Shown: piece after piece, positions 19,646 through 28,200 of the stretch | How the letters are laid out: each line of letters starts with the position of its first letter | Numbering within the stretch: the first letter of the stretch is position 1 | Source: Janthinobacterium fluminis | GTDB taxonomy: Bacteria; Pseudomonadota; Gammaproteobacteria; Burkholderiales; Burkholderiaceae_D | NCBI RefSeq assembly: GCF_028595325.1 | Contig: NZ_JAQQXR010000001.1 | Coordinates: 248,001 to 312,000 of the forward strand | Direction of reading: 5' to 3' | Length of the DNA stretch: 64,000 nt | The notes under the pieces: model-generated | What the model was told of the DNA's origin: nothing | Database searches by the model: none | The model's input: the letters and a program-made list of their open reading frames with translations, nothing else | Program-made: the position numbers and the translations under genes

Positions 19646-19714
19646 TTAAGCGCTTGCTAGTAGTCGCGTGCTTAGCGACAGCAGGGAAGGAGAGAGATGG
19701 GCAAAGGAAGACAT
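19646..19714 (-). CDS. Candidate leucine-rich leader peptide upstream of leuA
   Basis: A 22-residue reading frame, MSSFAHLSPSLLSLSTRLLA plus SA, read in the leuA direction and ending 257 bases before the leuA start. Six of 22 residues are leucine, and three of the six use CTA, which is rare in a genome this GC-rich; two CTA codons are consecutive. That pattern is what leu-operon attenuator peptides show in enterobacteria. Against it: no strong ribosome site and no clear U-tract terminator between it and leuA, although a GC-rich stem can be drawn at about 19437-19475. Confidence 0.35.
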   Translation of the reverse strand: MSSFAHLSPSLLSLSTRLLASA

Positions 19715-19783
19715 GGACCCAATGTAAAGGAAGGCGGCGGCGGCTGTCAAGAAAAATCCCCCGCAAGTGTTGCAATCACTGCT

Positions 19784-19853
19784 GGGGTCAGGTCTAGACA
19801 TGGCGGTTTTTCCCCTTGGGCAAGGGTAAACCGCCATGTCTAGACCTGACCCC
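19784..19853. repeat. Long perfect inverted repeat between selD and leuA
   Basis: Arms of 26 bases (19784-19809 and 19828-19853, beginning GGGGTCAGGTCTAGACATGG) are exact reverse complements; the 18-base centre forms a further 5-base-pair stem (CCCTT/AAGGG). It lies 11 bases after the selD stop codon and at the far upstream end of the leuA leader region. The shape suggests a REP-like or bidirectional terminator element. Confidence 0.85.
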
Positions 19854-19864
19854 AGGGGTGGCGC

Positions 19865-20923
19865 TTAGGCGGCGACCTGGACGCGCGCCGCGCCGGCCAC
19901 CATTTCGCCAATCACCGCGGCGCCGTCGAAGCCTTCGCGCGCGAACAGCGCCAGCACGGCGTCGACGCTGCCGGCATCGCACGACACCAGCAGGCCGCCC
20001 GAGGTTTGCGGGTCCGTCAGCAGCATGTGCTGCGCCTGGCTGATGCTCGGCGACAGCGTCACGTCCTTGCCGTAGGCGTCCCAGTTGCGCCCCGAGGCGC
20101 CGGTGAAGTAGCCGTCGTGCGCCAGTTGTTCGACGCCCGGCAGCAGCGGGATCTGCGCCATGTTCAGCTGCGCCGTCAGGCCGGCGCCGCGGGCCAGTTC
20201 CAGCAGGTGGCCCAGCAGGCCGAAGCCGGTGACGTCGGTCAGCGCGTGCACGCCGGGCATGTCCGAGAGGGCCTTGCCCGGCTTGTTCAGTTTGGTGGTG
20301 TTGGCGATCATCGCCGCGTAGCCGTCTTCGCCCAGGACATTCTTTTTCAGCGCCGCCGACAGCACGCCCACGCCCAGCGGTTTGCCCAGGATGAGCACGT
20401 CGCCGGCCCTGGCGTCGGCGTTGCGCTTGACCTTGGACGGGTGCACCAGGCCGAGCACGACCAGGCCGTAGATGGGTTCGACCGAGTCGATGGTGTGGCC
20501 GCCGGCGATCGGGATGCCGGCCTCGGCGCAGATGGCTTCGCCGCCCTTGATGATCTGGCCGATGGTGTCGAGCGGCAGTTTGTTGATCGGCATGCCGACC
20601 AGGGCCAGCGCCATGATGGGCGTGCCGCCCATCGCGTAGACGTCGGAGATGGCGTTGGTGGCGGCGATGCGGCCGAAGTCGAAGGGGTCGTCGACGATGG
20701 GCATGAAGAAGTCGGTGGTGGCGATCAGCGCCTGTTCGTCGTTGAGCTTGTAGACGGCGGCGTCGTCGGCCGTTTCGATGCCGACCATCAGCTCCTTCGG
20801 CACCGGGAAGCCGTTGGTGTTTTTCAGGATTTCGGCCAGCACGCCCGGCGCGATTTTGCAGCCGCAGCCGCCGCCGTGGGAAAACGAGGTGAGTTTGATC
20901 GGCTGCTCTGCTGGTGTGCTCAT
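19865..20923 (-). CDS. selD: Selenide, water dikinase SelD (SenC role)
   Basis: 352 residues. The glycine-rich N-terminal loop SHGGGCGCKI carries the catalytic Cys (where some SelD have selenocysteine) and Lys. ATP- and metal-binding segments follow: ETADDAAVYKL, ATTDFFMPIVDDPFDFGRIAA-type, NAISDVYAMGGTPIMAL, AGGHTIDSVEPIYGL, and LTDPQTSGGLLVS. It makes selenophosphate from selenide and ATP. The ATG at 20923 overlaps the senB stop (ATGA), so the two are translationally coupled; in this arrangement SelD fills the SenC role, feeding selenophosphate to SenB. No selenocysteine or selenouridine gene is visible in the window. Confidence 0.92.
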   Translation of the reverse strand: MSTPAEQPIKLTSFSHGGGCGCKIAPGVLAEILKNTNGFPVPKELMVGIETADDAAVYKLNDEQALIATTDFFMPIVDDPFDFGRIAATNAISDVYAMGGTPIMALALVGMPINKLPLDTIGQIIKGGEAICAEAGIPIAGGHTIDSVEPIYGLVVLGLVHPSKVKRNADARAGDVLILGKPLGVGVLSAALKKNVLGEDGYAAMIANTTKLNKPGKALSDMPGVHALTDVTGFGLLGHLLELARGAGLTAQLNMAQIPLLPGVEQLAHDGYFTGASGRNWDAYGKDVTLSPSISQAQHMLLTDPQTSGGLLVSCDAGSVDAVLALFAREGFDGAAVIGEMVAGAARVQVAA

Positions 20924-21927
20924 TGTGGGGTCCATGTGGTTGTGTAAGGGGGAAATTCCCGCCGCAGCAGATTATCCACCAACTGCAGCAAGGCTGTCTG
21001 CTCGGCCGCCGGCGTGAACAGCGGCGCGCGCGCCGCGCACTGGGCGCGCAGCCGCGCGTAAAAGGCGGCGTCGGCGGCGGCGCGGGCGATCAGCGCGGCC
21101 AGCGCGGCGGCGTCGCCGGCCGGGAAGTAGCCGGCGTAGTCCTCGCCCAGCATGCCGCGGTTGCCGCCGATGTCGCTGGCCAGCACGGGCACGCCGCTGG
21201 TGACGGCTTCGATGATGACGTTGGCGCCGCCTTCCATGTGCGAGCTGAGCGCCATCAGGCGGCAGCGTTTGAGGCGCTGGCGCGTGGCCGCGTGGCCGAG
21301 CGGCCCCAGCCAGCGGTAGCGCGGCGTGGCCGCCTGCGTGGCGGCCGCCAGCGCGCCCAGCGCCGGATCGAGGGCGGCGCCGATGTGCAGCAGGCGCACG
21401 CCGGCGCCGTCGAGCAGCGCGGCCGCGCGCATGAAGGTGGCCGGGTCTTTTTCGGCGCGCAGGTGGCCGACCATGCAGACGTCGAAGTAACGCCGCGCGC
21501 CCGCGGCGGGGCGCAGCGCCGGCGCCGACTGGTAGATCACGTGGGCCTTGGCGCGCAGCGCCGGCGCCAGCTCGGCCAGGCCGGCCGGCTGCAGCAGCGC
21601 CAGCGCGCCGGCGCGGCGCAGCGAGGCTTGCGCCGCGCCATCCGTGTGCATGTCGCGATACAGGTCGGTGCCGGTCAGGAGCAGCAGGGTGGGGCGTTGC
21701 GGGTGGGCGGCGGCGAAGGCGGCCAGCGAGGCCGCCGAGCGGCGCGCGTGCAGCGCGATCAGCAGCGCCGGCGCCGGGCCGGGCGGCCCCTCGGGCGGCC
21801 ACTGCTGCGCCAGCGTGACGCGGTAGCGTCCGCGCAAAAAGCGCGCCCAGCGGCTGGCTGTCTGCCAGTTGCCGTTGTTGGCGGCGGCCGAGGCCGGGCT
21901 GACAATCCAGATATGGGCTGCCGTCAA
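20920..21927 (-). CDS. senB: Selenosugar synthase SenB-like glycosyltransferase
   Basis: 335 residues from a TTG start at 21927. GT-B fold glycosyltransferase: the N-terminal half has WIVSPASAAANNGNWQTASR and LLLLTGTDLYRDMHTDG, the C-terminal half CMVGHLRAEKDPATFMRAA, LGPLGHAATR, ALSSHMEGGANVIIEAVTSG and PVLASDIGGNRGMLGEDYAG, the donor-binding region. The N-terminal signature and coupling to selD identify the family that makes a selenosugar from selenophosphate and a UDP-sugar. Only 36 bases separate it from senA on the other strand, so promoters overlap. The assignment rests on family and neighbourhood. Confidence 0.85.
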   Translation of the reverse strand: MTAAHIWIVSPASAAANNGNWQTASRWARFLRGRYRVTLAQQWPPEGPPGPAPALLIALHARRSAASLAAFAAAHPQRPTLLLLTGTDLYRDMHTDGAAQASLRRAGALALLQPAGLAELAPALRAKAHVIYQSAPALRPAAGARRYFDVCMVGHLRAEKDPATFMRAAALLDGAGVRLLHIGAALDPALGALAAATQAATPRYRWLGPLGHAATRQRLKRCRLMALSSHMEGGANVIIEAVTSGVPVLASDIGGNRGMLGEDYAGYFPAGDAAALAALIARAAADAAFYARLRAQCAARAPLFTPAAEQTALLQLVDNLLRREFPPYTTTWTPQ

Positions 21928-21963
21928 GGTTGCTTACCTATCAAAAGTCGTTACAATCAGTCT

Positions 21964-23160
21964 ATGACATCACATATTGCATCGTTTACCACCGCATCAC
22001 CACAAGAATTGGCGGCCGCCCTGCGCGAAGCCCGCCATTATACGCTGGGCCTGTTCGACTGTTTTGCCGCCGCGGGACTGGACGCGGCCGCGCGCGTGCC
22101 GCAAATGCGCATCGTCAACCCGCCGCTGTGGGAGCTCGGCCACATCGCCTGGTTCGCCGAATGGTTCATCCTGCGCGAGGCGGCGTCCAGCCATCCGGCC
22201 GACGCCGTGTACAACTCGCTGCTCACGCGCGGCGACGAGCTGTTCGACTCCAACACGGTGCCGCACCGCAGCCGCTGGTCGCTCGACTTGCCGGCCACGG
22301 GCGCGCTGAAAACCTATTGCCGCGAGGTGCAGGACCGCGTGCTCGACAAACTCTCGCGCGAGCCGAACGAGGACGCCGCCCTGTATCCGTACCGGCTGGC
22401 GCTGGCGCACGAGGACATGCACGGCGAAGCCCTGCTGTACACCTTGCAGACGCTGGGGCTGGACGCGCCGCCCGATCTGGCGCTGGGCCTGCCGGCGCTG
22501 GCTTCGTCGCAGGACATCGCCTTCCCCGGCGGCACGCTGCAACTGGGCAGTGCGGAGCGCGGCGGCTTCGTCTTCGACAATGAGAAGCGCGCCCACCCGT
22601 GCCACGTGGCGCCGTTCACGATGGCCGCCTCGCTGGTGTCGAACGCCCAGTACGCCGATTTCGTCGCCGACGGCGGCTACCAGAACCGCCAGCACTGGAG
22701 CGCGGCCGGCAGCGCCTGGCTGATGCAGCAGGAGCGCTCGGCGCCGCGCTACTGGCAGCGCCAGGACTTGCAATGGCGCAGCGTCAGCCACGGCCGCCTG
22801 AGCACGCTGGCGGCGGCCGATCCCGTGCGCCACGTCAACCTGTACGAGGCGCAAGCGTACTGCGCCTGGGCCGGGCGGCGGCTGCCCACCGAGGCCGAGT
22901 GGGAGTATGCGGCGCTGTCGGGGCATGCGGCGTTCCAGTGGGGCCACCTGTGGGAGTGGACGGCATCGCCGTTCGCGCCTTATCCCGGTTTCGCGGCGGA
23001 CGCCTACCGCGAGTATTCGGAGCCGTGGTTCATGAGCCACCAGGTGCTGCGCGGCGCCTCGTTCGCCACGCCGGCGCGGCTGCACTCGGCCAAGTTCCGC
23101 AACTTCTACCTGCCCGAGCGCGACGACGTCTTCGCCGGCTTGCGCACCTGCGCCTGGTAG
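21964..23160 (+). CDS. senA: Selenoneine synthase SenA-like (EgtB paralogue)
   Basis: 398 residues from the ATG at 21964; the frame runs further upstream but overlaps senB antisense. Same architecture as EgtB: N-terminal DinB-like domain with LWELGHIAWFAEWF and the iron motif HEDMHGE (HxxxHxE), then an FGE-sulfatase domain with GSAERGGFVFDNEKRAH, RRLPTEAEWEYAALSG, WEWTASPFAPYPGF and VLRGASFATP. It is clearly diverged from the EgtB at 15028. SenA joins selenium from the selenosugar to hercynine. Divergent from senB-selD; hercynine would come from the EgtD at 14042. Confidence 0.85.
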   Translation: MTSHIASFTTASPQELAAALREARHYTLGLFDCFAAAGLDAAARVPQMRIVNPPLWELGHIAWFAEWFILREAASSHPADAVYNSLLTRGDELFDSNTVPHRSRWSLDLPATGALKTYCREVQDRVLDKLSREPNEDAALYPYRLALAHEDMHGEALLYTLQTLGLDAPPDLALGLPALASSQDIAFPGGTLQLGSAERGGFVFDNEKRAHPCHVAPFTMAASLVSNAQYADFVADGGYQNRQHWSAAGSAWLMQQERSAPRYWQRQDLQWRSVSHGRLSTLAAADPVRHVNLYEAQAYCAWAGRRLPTEAEWEYAALSGHAAFQWGHLWEWTASPFAPYPGFAADAYREYSEPWFMSHQVLRGASFATPARLHSAKFRNFYLPERDDVFAGLRTCAW

Positions 23161-23199
23161 CGCCCCGGCATTTGCCCAACACCGTCACCAGGAATCGTT

Positions 23200-25206
23200 T
23201 TGAGTACAGAAAACACCGCGCAATTCATCCCGAAGCGCATCAAGCCGACCGCCGAGCAACTGGCGATCCAGACGGCGCAAAAACGCGTCGTGCTGATCGA
23301 CGCCAACGCCGGCGCCGCCAAGACCACCACGCTGGCGCTGCGCCTGGCCGAGTCCCTGTACCGCGGCCGCCTGCCCGAGCGCACGCTGGCGCTGGTCTTC
23401 ACCCAGGCCGCCAAGCAGGCGTTGAAGCAGCGCCTGGCCGAAATCGGCCTGGCCGCGCCCATCATCAAGCGCCTGACGATTGAAACCTTCGACGACCTGG
23501 CCCGCGCCATCCTGCGCAAGGTCGAGCCGGAGGTGCCCACCAGCGTCGCCGCATGGGAGGAGCTGCGGCCCTACGCGCTGCAGGCGCTGGAAAACGTGTC
23601 GCACAAGTACGCCCACCGCTACCCGCTGGAAATCAGCACGACCAATACGGCCATCGCCGAGTTCCTCAAGCTGCAGTTGCGCACCAAGGCCAGGCTGGAC
23701 TTCCACAGCCCCGACTTCGAGTACAACTCGATCGACGACAATATCGAGATGCTCGGCATGTCGCGCACCAACTACCTGTGGATACGCGAGTACGAGAGCA
23801 TGCGCGGCGCCGACAGCGGCGAGATCGATTTCCGCGCCCCCTTCGACGCCACCTACGATTTGGTGCGCCTGATGGCCGACGACGCGCCGCTGCGCGAGCA
23901 GTTGCCGCAGTTCCAGGTCATCGTCGCCGACGAACTGCACGACTTGAACGAAGCCTCGTTCCGCCTGCTGGCGATGCTGATACGCCGCAGCAACGCGTTT
24001 TTCTGCGGCGCCGGCGACAAGGACCAGGTTATCTACACCTGGTCGGGGGCCGATCACCGCTTCCTGCGCGAGCGCTTCAACCAGGAATTCCCCGCGCTGG
24101 CGCGCTATCCGCTGACCCGCAGCTACCGCTACGGGCCGGAACTGGCCCAGGCCGTCGCGACGTTCAAGGGCAAGGCGAGCGAGTCGGCGCTGGCGCGCGG
24201 CACGCAGATCGAGCTGCTGACTTACGACGCCGCCGATCCGCGCGCCTGCGCGGCGCAACTGCTCGGCGCGCTGGCGCAGTGGCAGGCGGCCGGCAACGGT
24301 TACGGCGGCGTGGCGATCCTGCTGCGCGACCGCGACCAGTCGGTGCGCGTCGAAACGGCGCTGTTCCAGCAGCGGATTCCCTACTGCTTCGTGGAGATGC
24401 AAAGCTATCTGTGCAGCCAGGAAGTGCTGATGATGCGCGGCATGGTGGCGATTGCCCGCAAGGATTTACACGGCGTCAAGAGCGCGCAACGCCGCGCCGA
24501 CATCCTCGAAGCGCTGATCGTCTTTGCCGAGATTCCATTCACGCGTGCCGAGTTGCAGCAGGCCAAGGACGACGTGTCGACCTATCCCGAGCTGCTGGAA
24601 GGTTTCCTCGACAACCAGCTGGGCAAGTCCGCCAACAAGGACAAGGCGGCGCTGACGCTGGCGGCCGTCGACTACCTGCGCGGGCTGGACCCGGCCACGC
24701 CGGCCGGCGACGCCTTGCGGCATGTATTTGACGTGATGAAACTGGAGCAGACGGCGCGCCGCATCTATGTCGATCCCGACCAGGCGCGCGTGGTGGCGAA
24801 GTCGATCAACGGTTTCATCGCCGTCTGCGGCGAGGCCGGCACCGACCTGGCCGCGTTCTCGCAATGGCTGGGCGATATGGAGGACGGCCTGGCCGACGCC
24901 AGGACGCCGCACAAGGTCACCATCGCCTGCATCGACCACATCAAGGGACTGGAATACGCGCACGTGATTGTGCCTTATCTGGCGATAGACGAATTCCCTC
25001 GCAGCAAGGCCGCGAGCAGGGAAGAGGAGAACCGCTTTTACGTGGCGGTCACGCGGGCGAAGGAGCGGCTGACCCTGCTGACGCCGCAGGACCCCGCCTA
25101 CCGCAGCCGCTACGTCGAGGCGATGCAGATCGACAAGGCGATGTCGAGCGGCACGCGTCTGCTGCGCAAGAGCCAGGTGCGGGCCGACATCGCCGGGCAA
25201 GCATAA
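23200..25206 (+). CDS. UvrD/Rep-like superfamily 1 helicase
   Basis: 668 residues from a TTG start 39 bases after senA. SF1 motifs: Q-like PTAEQLAIQT, Walker A variant DANAGAAKTTTL (the Gly before Lys is Ala), Ia LVFTQAAKQALKQRL, II VIVADELHDLN (DELH rather than DEAQ), III GAGDKDQVIYTWSGAD, IV LTRSYRYGPELA, V HIKGLEYAHVIVPYL and VI EENRFYVAVTRAKERLTLL. Probably a 3'-5' DNA translocase in repair or restart. The changed Walker A and DELH box mark it as an unusual branch. No nuclease domain is seen. Confidence 0.85.
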   Translation: MSTENTAQFIPKRIKPTAEQLAIQTAQKRVVLIDANAGAAKTTTLALRLAESLYRGRLPERTLALVFTQAAKQALKQRLAEIGLAAPIIKRLTIETFDDLARAILRKVEPEVPTSVAAWEELRPYALQALENVSHKYAHRYPLEISTTNTAIAEFLKLQLRTKARLDFHSPDFEYNSIDDNIEMLGMSRTNYLWIREYESMRGADSGEIDFRAPFDATYDLVRLMADDAPLREQLPQFQVIVADELHDLNEASFRLLAMLIRRSNAFFCGAGDKDQVIYTWSGADHRFLRERFNQEFPALARYPLTRSYRYGPELAQAVATFKGKASESALARGTQIELLTYDAADPRACAAQLLGALAQWQAAGNGYGGVAILLRDRDQSVRVETALFQQRIPYCFVEMQSYLCSQEVLMMRGMVAIARKDLHGVKSAQRRADILEALIVFAEIPFTRAELQQAKDDVSTYPELLEGFLDNQLGKSANKDKAALTLAAVDYLRGLDPATPAGDALRHVFDVMKLEQTARRIYVDPDQARVVAKSINGFIAVCGEAGTDLAAFSQWLGDMEDGLADARTPHKVTIACIDHIKGLEYAHVIVPYLAIDEFPRSKAASREEENRFYVAVTRAKERLTLLTPQDPAYRSRYVEAMQIDKAMSSGTRLLRKSQVRADIAGQA

Positions 25207-25342
25207 TCAAGGCGCCGGCCGGGCGGTGGCGGTCCGGCCGGCGCAGGCTGGGGCGCGGCTTGGACGGCTAGCGTCGTGCCGGGTTCGCGTTTGTTCGTCG
25301 CCTAACAGCCAGTTATTCAGCCGCGCGGCCATGCGCACATAA

Positions 25343-25378
25343 AAAAACGGCCAGCAGATCGCTCTGCTGGCCGTTTTT
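25343..25378. terminator. Bidirectional intrinsic terminator between helicase and rhlE
   Basis: Perfect 16-base inverted repeat (25343-25358 with 25363-25378) with a 4-base TCGC loop; the arm core is CGGCCAGCAGA and both strands end in a T run. It lies between two convergent genes and can serve both. Confidence 0.93.
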
Positions 25379-25402
25379 ACGGATTGCTTGCCGCCGGGGC
25401 GA

Positions 25403-26785
25403 TTAACGGTCGCCGTAGGTGCGGCGCGCGCCGTCGGCGCTGCGCGGGTTGGAACCCTTGTAGCCGCCGCCGGTGCCTGGCTTGCTGAACGTGCGCTGGC
25501 CGCTAGGCTTGGCGCCGCCGCGGTTGTCGCCCGGTTTCCAGCTGCCTGGACGCGCGGTCGAGCGTGGCGCCGACGCGGTCTTCTTCGGCTCGAAGCCTTC
25601 GATGACGTTGACCGGGATCAATTGCTTGGTGAAGCGCTCGATGCGTTTGACGTTCATGCCTTCGGCGTGGTTGACCAGGGAAATGGCCAGACCGTTACGG
25701 CCGGCGCGGCCGGTGCGGCCGATGCGGTGGACGTAGTCTTCCGGGAACTTCGGCAGGTCGTAGTTGAACACGTGGGTGATCGTTGGCACGTCGATGCCGC
25801 GGGCGGCAACGTCGGTGGCAACCAGCACCTTCACCTGGCCGCGGCGCATGCCGTCCAGGGTGCGGTTGCGCGCGCCCTGGTGCATATCGCCGTGCAAGGC
25901 GGCAGCCGAGAAGCCGGCGATGTTCAGGCGGTCGGCGATGGTGTCGGCGTCGCGCTTGGTGGCGGTGAAGACCACGGCCTGGTCCAGCGTTTCGTCGCGC
26001 AGCAGGTGGTCCAGCAGGCGGTTCTTGTGCGACAGGTCGTCGACGAAGTGGACGCGCTGCACGATGTTTTCATGCTTGCTCGACGAACCGGCGATCTGGA
26101 TGATCAGCGGGTTCTTCGTGATGCGGCGCGCCATGTTGCCGACAACGCCGTCCAGCGTGGCCGAGAACAGCATGGTTTGACGGCCTTCCGGCGTCGCTTC
26201 GACGATTTTTTCGATGTCGTCGATGAAACCCATGTCGAGCATGCGGTCCGCTTCGTCCAGCACCAGGATTTCCAGTTGCGAGAAGTCGATCTTGCCCGAA
26301 TCCATGTGGTCGATCAAGCGGCCTGGGGTGGCGACGAGGATCTCGGGATTCTTGGCCAGCAATTGCATTTGTTTAGGGTAAGGCATGCCGCCCAGGATGG
26401 ACACGGCCTTGATGCGGCGTATGCCGGTGCTGTACTTGTCGGTGTTGGTCGTCACTTGCAGGGCCAGTTCGCGGGTCGGCGTGAGCACCAGCATTTTTGG
26501 CTGGGCGGCCTTGAAGCGCGGACGGTCGCCGCGGGCGCGGGCGGCCTGCATTTCCTGGTTGGCGGTCTTGCCGGCGGCGCTCTGTTCGCTGCTGGCCAGT
26601 TTGTGCAGCGATGGCAGCATGAAAGCGGCCGTCTTGCCGGAACCGGTTTGCGAGGAAACCAGCAAGTCGCGGCCTTCGATCGCGGCCGGGATCGCTTGCG
26701 CCTGGACGGCGGTCGGGGCGGTGTAGCCGGACTCGGTCAGCGCTGCGAGGAGGGACGGATGGAGGCCAAGGGATTCAAATGTCAT
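25403..26785 (-). CDS. rhlE: DEAD-box RNA helicase RhlE
   Basis: 460 residues. Q motif FESLGLHPSLLAALTESGY then PTAVQAQAIPA; Walker A SSQTGSGKTAAF; Ia TPTRELALQV; Ib VATPGRLIDHM; II LDEADRMLDMGF; III FSATL; V VATDVAARGIDVP; VI HRIGRTGRAGRNG. The C-terminal 80 residues are a basic, Gly/Ser/Arg-rich tail, as in RhlE proteins of this group. It remodels RNA, for instance in ribosome assembly and cold adaptation. The long AT-rich 5' region (26786 onward) fits a cold-regulated leader but shows no motif I can name. Confidence 0.92.
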   Translation of the reverse strand: MTFESLGLHPSLLAALTESGYTAPTAVQAQAIPAAIEGRDLLVSSQTGSGKTAAFMLPSLHKLASSEQSAAGKTANQEMQAARARGDRPRFKAAQPKMLVLTPTRELALQVTTNTDKYSTGIRRIKAVSILGGMPYPKQMQLLAKNPEILVATPGRLIDHMDSGKIDFSQLEILVLDEADRMLDMGFIDDIEKIVEATPEGRQTMLFSATLDGVVGNMARRITKNPLIIQIAGSSSKHENIVQRVHFVDDLSHKNRLLDHLLRDETLDQAVVFTATKRDADTIADRLNIAGFSAAALHGDMHQGARNRTLDGMRRGQVKVLVATDVAARGIDVPTITHVFNYDLPKFPEDYVHRIGRTGRAGRNGLAISLVNHAEGMNVKRIERFTKQLIPVNVIEGFEPKKTASAPRSTARPGSWKPGDNRGGAKPSGQRTFSKPGTGGGYKGSNPRSADGARRTYGDR

Positions 26786-27191
26786 TCTTTTCTTTCGTAA
26801 AAATCAGCGTTCTTGCAAAAAGCAGAACGCAAAATAGCAACGCCAACCAAAACGAAATGACTCAAATAGAAAGAAATTTCGGCACAAAAGCTTTGCGCCG
26901 GGACGGTGTCAGGTGCGACACACAAGGCGGGAGGGCTTTATTCAGCGGCATCCGTGGGATGCGCGAAGGCTTGCGAAGCTGCTAGGGTTTATATTTTTTA
27001 TGTAACTGCGGTGTTGCCATCGCTTTGTTTCTTGCGAAAACATATTGCAGCGCACAAACAGGACTATACCGTATTTTCGGTATTTTTGCACGGCTTAATT
27101 GCGGTATTCGGCGTGAAGCGGGACGATATGCCGTATACATGGACAAAAAGCGCCGCGAAGGGCGCTTTTTCTTCGGTGCCGGGGCGCCGGC
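26786..27191. other. Intergenic region between rhlE and fabI
   Basis: 406 bases. It contains the promoter and 5' leader of rhlE (AT-rich, 26786-26890), a short palindromic stretch GTGTCAGGTGCGACAC at about 26908-26923 that resembles a fragment of the dispersed palindromes seen elsewhere in the window, and the fabI terminator at 27145-27170. No gene is supported. Confidence 0.6.
27145..27170 (-). terminator. Intrinsic terminator of fabI
   Basis: Perfect 10-base stem AAAAAGCGCC/GGCGCTTTTT (27145-27154 with 27161-27170), 6-base loop, T runs on both strands, 21 bases beyond the fabI stop. Confidence 0.9.
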
Positions 27192-27980
27192 TTAGTAGTC
27201 TTCCGCGTTCAAGCCCATCACGTGCGAGAAACCGCCGTCGACATAGGTGATCTCGCCGGTGATGCCGGAGGCGAGGTCGGAGAGCATGAAGGCGGCCGTG
27301 TTGCCCACTTCGTCGATGGTGACGTTGCGGCGCAGCGGCGCGTGCGAGGCGGCGAAGCCGAGCAGTTTGCCGAAGTCCTTGATGCCGGACGCGGCCAGGG
27401 TCTTGATCGGGCCGGCCGAGATGCCGTTGGCGCGTATGCCCTTCTGGCCCAGCGATTCGGCCAGGTAGCGCACCGACGCTTCCAGCGAAGCCTTGGCCAG
27501 GCCCATGGTGTTGTAGTAAGGAATGGCGCGGACGGCGCCCAGGTAGGTCAGCGTCAGCACCGACGAGCCTTCGCGCAGCAGCGGCAGGGCGGCCTTGGTC
27601 ATCGCCGGGAAGCTGTAGGCGGAGATGTCGTGGGCGATCTTGAAGCCTTCGCGCGACAGGCCGTCGAGGAAGTCGCCGGCGATGGCTTCGCGCGGCGCGA
27701 AGCCGATCGCGTGCACCAGGCCGTCGAGGCGGTCCCAGTGCGCGGCCAGGTCGGTGAAGACGGCCGTGATCTGTTCGTCGCTGCTGACGTCGCAGTCGAA
27801 GATCAGCTCGCTGTTGAATTCCTTGGCGAACTCGGTGATGCGGTCTTTGAAGCGCTCGCCAACATAGGTGAAGGCCAGTTCGGCGCCTTCGCGGTGGCAG
27901 GCTTTTGCGATGCCGTAGGCGATGGACCGGTTCGACAGCAAGCCGGTGATGAGGATTTTTTTGCCTTGCAAGAACGCCAT
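27192..27980 (-). CDS. fabI: Enoyl-[acyl-carrier-protein] reductase (NADH) FabI
   Basis: 262 residues, the standard length. SDR fold with the FabI-specific opening [42 protein letters not shown], and the Tyr-(x)6-Lys catalytic pair in [32 protein letters not shown] and [11 protein letters not shown] close the cofactor and substrate site. It performs the last reduction in each fatty-acid elongation cycle. Monocistronic, with its own terminator. Confidence 0.94.
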   Translation of the reverse strand: MAFLQGKKILITGLLSNRSIAYGIAKACHREGAELAFTYVGERFKDRITEFAKEFNSELIFDCDVSSDEQITAVFTDLAAHWDRLDGLVHAIGFAPREAIAGDFLDGLSREGFKIAHDISAYSFPAMTKAALPLLREGSSVLTLTYLGAVRAIPYYNTMGLAKASLEASVRYLAESLGQKGIRANGISAGPIKTLAASGIKDFGKLLGFAASHAPLRRNVTIDEVGNTAAFMLSDLASGITGEITYVDGGFSHVMGLNAEDY

Positions 27981-28200
27981 ATTGACTCCGATTACTACTG
28001 CCGCATTGGCACGCTCACCTTGAGGCGGCGTTGACGGCAGTAAGGGTTGTTTTGTGATGGTGCGGCGCCGCCGGCGTCCGCCGCATTTCCATGGGTGCAG
28101 CCTTAGCGCTAACGCAAGACCGAGATTGTAGGGCGTGTCCGGCGCGACTGCAACTGTTCGTCACAAGCGGGGCCGCCGCTGCCGCGCCGCGCGCCGCCTC

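Noticed and set aside
15028..23160. EgtB and SenA C-terminal domains as possible extra DGR targets
   Set aside because: They share the C-type-lectin-like fold with DUF1566 targets but have no similarity to the template repeat at DNA level.
26905..26925. Short palindromic stretch GTGTCAGGTGCGACAC
   Set aside because: Only about 5-6 bases per arm; probably a fragment of a dispersed palindrome, too short to call.
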